From: CBDFGK01 sp965247075
GTDB lineage: Bacteria > Pseudomonadota > Gammaproteobacteria > Pseudomonadales > Halieaceae
Reading direction: 5' to 3'
Assembly (NCBI GenBank): GCA_965247075.1
Contig: CBDFGK010000002.1
Coordinates: 682,001 to 746,000 of the forward strand
DNA length: 64,000 nt
A program made the position numbers and the translations under genes. The notes under the pieces were generated by a model. It searched no databases. It was not told the origin of the DNA and saw nothing but the letters and a program-made list of their open reading frames with translations. This document shows, piece by piece, positions 58,514 to 64,000 of this stretch. Numbering within the stretch: the stretch's first letter is position 1; each line of letters starts with the position of its first letter.

Positions 58514-61402
58514 ATGGATATGCTTCCACGCACGAAGATTTTGGCTGTCGCTGTAGCTGCGGCGTTAGCGGCAACAACATTTGCACAGGCACAGGACATT
58601 CTCGAAGAGGTACTGGTTACGGGTTCCAAGATTCGCGGCGCAGCGATTGATCGCGCCTCGCCAGTGAACACGCTGACCCAGGCAGACCTGCAAAAGACCG
58701 GTCTCACCTCGGTGGCGGATATTCTCAACCAGTTGCCGAACTCCGGCGGTTCACTGAATACCCGCTTCAACAGCTCGGGCAACTTCGGCTTTCCACCGGA
58801 CGGTGGCGGTATTGGCGCCGGCGCCGCGCAAATTGACTTGCGCAACCTGAGTGCCAAGCGGACGCTGGTGCTGGTGGACGGAGTTCGCTGGGTGCACGGC
58901 TCCTCGGCCAGTGGCGTATCCAGTGCGACTGACCTGAATACCATCCCGATTTCGATTATTGAACGTATCGAGGTACTGGAAGACGGCGCCTCGGCAATTT
59001 ACGGCTCAGATGCCATAGCCGGTGTGGTCAACATTATCACCAAGAAAAACTTCGAGGGCCTTGAAATCACGGCCTACGGCGGTGAGTGGGATGATAACGA
59101 CGGCACCACCACCGAGTACAACCTGTCCTGGGGTGTGCAGACTGACCGCACCAACATGTTCTTCGGTGTCAGCTATAACAACCAGGACCGGGTGAAGGCG
59201 AAGGACCGGGATATTTCCGGTTACCCGGTGGCAGGTCTGGACCATTGCCTGGGCAATTGCAGCTCCGGTACTCCTCAGGGACGCTTTTTCCTGACCGATC
59301 CCAATACCGGCAATCAACTGGACCTCACAACCAATGATGGTGTGGGAGGCATACCTGCTTACGACCCATCTAACCCAGGCGGACCCAACGACGATTTCCA
59401 CAGTTTTGCTACTGCGGATCGCTTTAACTACTCCCAGTTCAACCTGGTGGTAGCACCGGTAGAGCGCTGGAACCTGTTTACCCAGATCTCGCACCAGTTG
59501 ACTGACAATGTACATGTCAACGTGAAGGGTATGTACAACAACAGGGAATCTACCAACCAAGCCGCTCCAGAACCGCTGTTTATTGGTCCCGAGGCTGGCA
59601 ATGGCAACCTGATGGACACCATCAACATCGACGTTACCAACCCCTACAACCCCTGGGGATTTACCGTGGATGCCGCCACCAATGGTTACTTTATGGGACG
59701 GCGGCCGCTGGAAGGCGGACCACGGATCTTCGAGCAGGATGTCGACACGTTCTACCTGTCGGGAGGCCTGGACGGTGAGTTCGAGTTGGCAGACCGGCAG
59801 TTCTACTGGGATATGACGGCCGCCTACTCCAAAAACTCGGCTAACCAGGTCAAACACGGCGGTTACAACTCTGCCCACCTGAAGCGAGCATTGGGTTCAC
59901 TGGACGAGTGTATCGATAACTGTGTGCCCTTTAACTTCTTTGGTGGCCAGGGCGCCGACGGCCAGGGCACGATTACCCGGGACATGCTGGATTATGTGGG
60001 CTTTGTGCAGAAGGACGAAAGCGAACAGGAGCTCACCACCTATCAGTTCAACCTGTCTGGCTCGGTTATGGACCTGCCCGCCGGTAAGCTGGGATTCGCG
60101 ATTGGCTACGAGTACCGCGAACAGGAAGGCAGTTTCACGCCCGACGCGGTGGTAACCGCCGGCGAAAGTGCCGGTGTACCTTCAAGCCCCACCAGCGGCA
60201 GCTTCGATGTGGACGAGTTCTTTCTGGAGACCAATGTACCGCTGCTGGCTGACAAGCCTTTCGCTCACCTGCTGGATGTGACCTTCGCCGTACGCTACTC
60301 GGACTATGACACTATTGGCGATGACACCACCAACAAGTACGCGGCCCGCTGGAAGCCTATTGAAGACCTGATGTTCAGGGTCTCATTCTCTGAAGGCTTC
60401 CGGGCACCGGGTATTGGCGAATTGTTTGGCTCGGCTGCCCGCTTCGACCAGTCCCTGGAGGATCCCTGTTCCGGCCTGACTGGCAGCAGTTCGCCGGATC
60501 TGGTCGCCAACTGTGCAGCACTGGATGTACCGACAGACGGTTCCTATACCCAGTTCAACGCACAGATCTCCGTCACCACGGGTGGCAACCCGGACCTGAA
60601 GGCTGAAACCTCTGACAGCACCATGTACGGTGTAGTCTACTCTCCCTTCTGGGTCGAGAACGTATCCTGGATTGACGCGATAGAATTCGAAGTGAACTAC
60701 TTCAATGTCGAAGTGGATGATGCCATCCAGGCACTGAATGCCCAGGTGCAACTGGCCGGTTGTGTGGCAACTCTGGATGCTTCGCTGTGCAACGGGATTT
60801 TGCGTACCTCCGGTGGTGTAATCAACGGTTTCGCCAACGCCCTGACCAACATCGGCGGCATCGCAACCACGGGTTACGACTTCACCATCACCTATGCATC
60901 CCCGGATACCGGCTACGGCAGTTTCACAGCTCGCCTGCAGGGTACTTCGCTGGATGAATATACCGAAAGCATTCCCACCGCAGCCGGCTTTGTTGACCTG
61001 GCTCGCGAGGGAACTGAGATCGGTGATCCCGAGCGGGGCTTTCCGGAGTTCAAGGCCAACCTTACTCTGAACTGGATGTACGGTGATTGGCAGGTCGGTT
61101 GGGCCATGCGATATATCGATGACATCACAGAGCGCTGCCCAGGTATCGCCACTGGTGAGAACCTCTGCTCCAACGAGGCAGGCACCGCCAACGAGATGTC
61201 CGATGTGTACTACAACGACCTGCAAGTCACCTGGCGTCCTGAGCTAAGCTTCGGGGATATATCACTGCAAGTGGGTGCCAACAACATCTTTGATGAAGAT
61301 CCACCCGAGTGCTATAGCTGCGCCCTGAACGGTTTTGATGCAACGCTGTACGACGTTCCCGGTGTGTTTTACTACGCGCGACTGGTGTACAGGCAGGACT
61401 AA
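58514..61402 (+). CDS. TonB-dependent outer membrane receptor
   Basis: Protein of 962 aa with a signal peptide (MDMLPRTKILAVAVAAALAA, cleavage near AQAQ). The TonB-box-like DILEEVLVTGSKI is followed by the plug domain (LVLVDGVRWVHG, EDGASAIYGSDAIAGVVNII) and a large 22-strand barrel ending in Y-A-R-L-V-Y-R. Paired cysteines in loops (CLGNCS, ECIDNCVPF, ECYSC) suggest extracellular disulfides. The subfamily is one common in marine bacteria for organic substrates; the ligand is unknown. No substrate-specific enzyme genes adjoin it. Confidence 0.94.
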   Translation: MDMLPRTKILAVAVAAALAATTFAQAQDILEEVLVTGSKIRGAAIDRASPVNTLTQADLQKTGLTSVADILNQLPNSGGSLNTRFNSSGNFGFPPDGGGIGAGAAQIDLRNLSAKRTLVLVDGVRWVHGSSASGVSSATDLNTIPISIIERIEVLEDGASAIYGSDAIAGVVNIITKKNFEGLEITAYGGEWDDNDGTTTEYNLSWGVQTDRTNMFFGVSYNNQDRVKAKDRDISGYPVAGLDHCLGNCSSGTPQGRFFLTDPNTGNQLDLTTNDGVGGIPAYDPSNPGGPNDDFHSFATADRFNYSQFNLVVAPVERWNLFTQISHQLTDNVHVNVKGMYNNRESTNQAAPEPLFIGPEAGNGNLMDTINIDVTNPYNPWGFTVDAATNGYFMGRRPLEGGPRIFEQDVDTFYLSGGLDGEFELADRQFYWDMTAAYSKNSANQVKHGGYNSAHLKRALGSLDECIDNCVPFNFFGGQGADGQGTITRDMLDYVGFVQKDESEQELTTYQFNLSGSVMDLPAGKLGFAIGYEYREQEGSFTPDAVVTAGESAGVPSSPTSGSFDVDEFFLETNVPLLADKPFAHLLDVTFAVRYSDYDTIGDDTTNKYAARWKPIEDLMFRVSFSEGFRAPGIGELFGSAARFDQSLEDPCSGLTGSSSPDLVANCAALDVPTDGSYTQFNAQISVTTGGNPDLKAETSDSTMYGVVYSPFWVENVSWIDAIEFEVNYFNVEVDDAIQALNAQVQLAGCVATLDASLCNGILRTSGGVINGFANALTNIGGIATTGYDFTITYASPDTGYGSFTARLQGTSLDEYTESIPTAAGFVDLAREGTEIGDPERGFPEFKANLTLNWMYGDWQVGWAMRYIDDITERCPGIATGENLCSNEAGTANEMSDVYYNDLQVTWRPELSFGDISLQVGANNIFDEDPPECYSCALNGFDATLYDVPGVFYYARLVYRQD

Positions 61403-61407
61403 GCTAA

Positions 61408-61435
61408 TGTAGGGCCGAATTCATTCGGCCCTACA
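61408..61435. terminator. Bidirectional hairpin between the TonB receptor gene and cysS
   Basis: TGTAGGGCCGAA-TTCA-TTCGGCCCTACA forms a perfect 12-bp stem with a 4-base loop. It starts 6 bases after the receptor stop and its right arm contains the cysS stop codon. No T-run follows on either strand, so it may act as an mRNA 3' end stabiliser or a weak convergent terminator. Confidence 0.6.
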
Positions 61436-62807
61436 CCCGCTTCCAGGTGGTGCCCTCGGGGGCATCTTCCAATATCACTCCCTGCGCCTTGAGCTGTTCG
61501 CGCACTTCATCAGCGCGGGCGTAGTTCTTGTCGAGCTTGGCCTGCCGGCGTTCTACTATCAATGCTTCGATAGCCTCGGCTGAGATTGCATCATCAGAAG
61601 CTGCCCCTTGAAACCATTGCTGCGGGTCACTTTGCAGGATGCCAAGCAAATCCGCCCCGGCGAGAATACGTGCTTTCAAGGCCGGCTTATCGGCCTCGTC
61701 TGCCTTGTTCAGCGCCTTGGCCAGGGCGTGTAACCCGGCGATGGCAATTGGGGTATTGAGGTCATCATTGAGCGCTGCGTAAAACGCTTCTCCCCGCAGT
61801 GAGACCTCTGCATTCAACTCGATATGCTGCACCTCGCGCAGCGCACCGTACAGTCCATCCAGTGAGGCGCGCGACTGCGCCAGCAACTCAACCGAGAAGT
61901 TCAGGGGCGAGCGATAATGCGCCGACAGCAATGCAAAGCGCAGTACCTCCCCGGAAAACTGCTGCAGCAGGTCGCGTACGGTGCGAAAATTGCCCAGCGA
62001 TTTGGACATTTTCTCACCGTCGATATCCAGGTAGGCGTTGTGCATCCAGTAGCGCACATAATCGCCGCCGTGGGCGCACTGGCTCTGGGCAATTTCGTTT
62101 TCGTGATGGGGGAATATCAGGTCCCGCCCGCCACCGTGAATATCAATGGTCTCGCCCAGGTGAGCGTGAATCATGGCAGAGCACTCCAGGTGCCAACCGG
62201 GACGCCCGCGGCCCCAGGGACTATCCCAACCGGGCTCATCGTCACTGGACGGCTTCCACAATACAAAGTCACCGGGATAGCGCTTGTAGTCCGCCACTTC
62301 TACCCGCGCGCCAGCCAACATATCGTCGAGCGAGCGGTGCGATAACTTGCCGTAGTCATCCATAGATTGCACGGCAAACAGTACGTGGCCGTCGGCTTCG
62401 TAGGCGTGGCCCTTTGCTACCAGAATCTCCATTAGCGCGATCATCTCCGGCAGGTGCTGGGTAGCGTGCGGCTCCATCGTGGGTGGCAGCGCATTGAGTC
62501 CAAGCATATCTTCGCGGTACCTGGCGGTAAACTCGGCGGTAAACTCCTCCATGTCGCGGCCGCTTTCCTGTACGGCTGCGATAATTTTGTCGTCGATATC
62601 GGTGATATTGCGGGCGTAAATCACTTCGTCATACTGGGTCTGCAGAAGCCGGAACAGGATATCGAATACCACCACCGGCCGGGCGTTGCCGATATGGGCC
62701 AGGTTGTATACCGTGGGGCCACAAACGTACATGGTGACCCGATTGGGTTGCAGGGGCACAAATTCTTCTTTCTTGCCACTGAGTGTGTTGTATATCCGCA
62801 GCGCCAT
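61431..62807 (-). CDS. cysS: Cysteinyl-tRNA synthetase
   Basis: Class I synthetase of 458 aa. CGPTVYNLAHIGNARPVV carries the first zinc Cys and the HIGH motif (HIGN), and KMSKSLGNF is the KMSKS loop; ECSAMIHAHLG and PHHENEIAQSQ provide other zinc ligands. It starts 2 bases after the glnS stop, so the two synthetase genes are co-transcribed. Confidence 0.97.
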   Translation of the reverse strand: MALRIYNTLSGKKEEFVPLQPNRVTMYVCGPTVYNLAHIGNARPVVVFDILFRLLQTQYDEVIYARNITDIDDKIIAAVQESGRDMEEFTAEFTARYREDMLGLNALPPTMEPHATQHLPEMIALMEILVAKGHAYEADGHVLFAVQSMDDYGKLSHRSLDDMLAGARVEVADYKRYPGDFVLWKPSSDDEPGWDSPWGRGRPGWHLECSAMIHAHLGETIDIHGGGRDLIFPHHENEIAQSQCAHGGDYVRYWMHNAYLDIDGEKMSKSLGNFRTVRDLLQQFSGEVLRFALLSAHYRSPLNFSVELLAQSRASLDGLYGALREVQHIELNAEVSLRGEAFYAALNDDLNTPIAIAGLHALAKALNKADEADKPALKARILAGADLLGILQSDPQQWFQGAASDDAISAEAIEALIVERRQAKLDKNYARADEVREQLKAQGVILEDAPEGTTWKRV

Positions 62808-62809
62808 GT

Positions 62810-64000
62810 TCAGGAATTCCCCACTTTGGCCCAGGTATCGCGCAGCCCAATCGTCTTATTAAATACCAGGTTGTCAGCACTGTGATCGAAGCGGTCGGCA
62901 ACAAAGTAACCCTCGCGCTCAAACTGGAAGTTTTGCTCCGCCACGGCGGTGGCCATGCCCGGCTCTATCAGGCAATTACCAAGCACTTGCAGCGATTCGG
63001 GGTTTATCTGTGCCATGAAGTCGATGCCACCGGCACCGGGATTGGGCGCGGTAAAGAGACGGTCGTAGAGGCGAATTTCCACCGCAATACCCATGCCGGC
63101 GGACACCCAGTGAATGACCCCTTTGGCCTTTATGCCGTCAGCGGGATCATTGCCCACCGTACCTTCAATAACCCTGGCGTGCACGGCGACAATCTCTCCT
63201 GCATCGTTCTTTTCTACCGCGTCCGCCTCAATCACATAGGCGTTGCGCAGGCGCACCCGCTTGCCCAGCACCAGCCGCTTGAACTTTTTATTGGCCTCCT
63301 CCCGAAAATCAGCCTTGTCGATAACCAGCTCTCGCGTAAACGGCAGCACTCGCTCGCCCAGTTCCACCCGGTTTGGATGTGCCGCTGCGGTCAGTTCTTC
63401 CACCTGGTCCGCCGGGTAATTGGTGAGAACAAGCCTGAGCGGATTAATCACACACATCGCCCGTGGCGTGCTCTCGTTGAGATCATCACGAATGACATGT
63501 TCCAGCATGGCGAAATCGACCATACCGTCACTGCGGGTTGAGCCCGCCTGTTCACAGAACCGGCGAATTGATGCCGGCAGGTAACCACGCCGGCGCATAC
63601 CGGCAACTGTGGGCATACGCGGGTCATCCCAACCGGCGACGATGCCCGCGTCGACCAGTTGTTTGAGTTTGCGCTTACTGGTGACCGTGTAACTGGTATT
63701 CAAGCGCCCAAATTCGTACTGCTTGGGCTGCTGCTCGATGGGCAAATGTTCGATATACCAGTTATACAGCGGCTTGTGATCTTCAAATTCCAGCGTGCAA
63801 ACAGAGTGGGTCACACCTTCTATGGCGTCTTCCTGGCCGTGGGCAAAATCATAGGTGGGGTAAATGCACCAGTCGTTGCCAGTCTGGTGATGGGCCACTT
63901 TGCGAATACGGTAAATAATCGGATCGCGCAGGTTCATGTTGGGCGCTGCCATGTCGATTTTTGCGCGCAGGGTCTTGCTGCCCTCATCAAAGTCACCGGC
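62810..64000 (-). CDS. glnS: Glutaminyl-tRNA synthetase, 5' part outside the window
   Basis: The visible frame is open to the right window edge; an internal Met at 63952 is not the start, because the frame before it (GDFDEGSKTLRAKID) is the conserved GlnRS sequence. RKVAHHQTGNDWCIYPTYDF, LNTSYTVTSKRKL (KMSKS region, with T for the usual M) and the C-terminal anticodon-binding barrels are present. About 397 codons are seen of roughly 550. Confidence 0.96.
   Translation of the reverse strand, partial: AGDFDEGSKTLRAKIDMAAPNMNLRDPIIYRIRKVAHHQTGNDWCIYPTYDFAHGQEDAIEGVTHSVCTLEFEDHKPLYNWYIEHLPIEQQPKQYEFGRLNTSYTVTSKRKLKQLVDAGIVAGWDDPRMPTVAGMRRRGYLPASIRRFCEQAGSTRSDGMVDFAMLEHVIRDDLNESTPRAMCVINPLRLVLTNYPADQVEELTAAAHPNRVELGERVLPFTRELVIDKADFREEANKKFKRLVLGKRVRLRNAYVIEADAVEKNDAGEIVAVHARVIEGTVGNDPADGIKAKGVIHWVSAGMGIAVEIRLYDRLFTAPNPGAGGIDFMAQINPESLQVLGNCLIEPGMATAVAEQNFQFEREGYFVADRFDHSADNLVFNKTIGLRDTWAKVGNS

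Overview
The window looks like a chromosomal segment of a free-living gammaproteobacterium, most likely a marine member of the Cellvibrionales (Halieaceae or Spongiibacteraceae type). That placement is inferred from the mix of a complete propionyl-CoA to succinyl-CoA operon, a large TonB-dependent receptor, a PQQ dehydrogenase, a P450 gene cluster, thrH next to cysB, and the general protein style. No rRNA is present and the genus cannot be fixed from the sequence alone. Most coding is on the minus strand.

Bases 1 to about 17,050 are an accessory island. It opens with the 3' part of an SNF2-type helicase gene followed by a SWIM zinc-finger protein that carries a C-terminal helix-turn-helix. 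Next comes a series of toxin-antitoxin loci in which the antitoxin is intact but the toxin is reduced, truncated or missing: vapB with a 12-codon vapC stub between 15-bp inverted repeats, a Phd antitoxin, an XRE antitoxin with a 5'-truncated toxin, a TacA/DUF1778 antitoxin, ParD with a frameshifted ParE, and a ParD-like protein. A four-gene SMC-like operon (5,508-11,012) with ATGA overlaps at every junction is a Wadjet/MksBEFG anti-plasmid system. Bases 12.0-16.9 kb hold a DUF4214 protein, a cassette-type hypothetical gene, an internally deleted ISL3 transposase, an intact BrnT/BrnA pair directly followed by an integron attC-like site, an IS transposase fragment, and a short dispersed repeat family (TTCCAATACG...).

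From 17.1 kb the window is core-like. Bases 17.1-25.5 kb are a minus-strand operon converting propionyl-CoA to succinyl-CoA: carboxyltransferase, biotin carboxylase/carrier fusion, epimerase, B12 mutase, MeaB chaperone, then a small Rieske protein. Bases 25.7-33.5 kb hold pabB, thrH, cysB, a 5'-nucleotidase, a D-cysteine desulfhydrase-like enzyme, a solitary yajC, an exonuclease III, a transglutaminase-like protease and a hemolysin III protein. A dienelactone hydrolase and a broken methyltransferase gene follow. Bases 35.2-44.9 kb are one minus-strand run: P450, quinone oxidoreductase, SDR, GST-like, SnoaL-like, saccharopine-dehydrogenase-like, DUF1456, YcaQ-like, rhomboid and a periplasmic PQQ dehydrogenase.

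Bases 45.0-50.5 kb carry bcp, rmuC, a NUDIX hydrolase, a flavin reductase, moaCDE and a luciferase-like oxidoreductase. Three tRNA genes (Pro, His, Arg) and folD come next. A complete type I restriction-modification operon (hsdM-hsdS-hsdR, 51.9-58.1 kb) lies between folD and a TonB-dependent receptor gene. The window ends with cysS and the 3' part of glnS.

No wholly new system is proven. The strongest leads are the consistent loss of toxins with retention of antitoxins around a Wadjet operon, the attC-tailed BrnTA cassette with its associated repeat family, the vapB unit between inverted repeats, and the uncharacterised P450-led operon.
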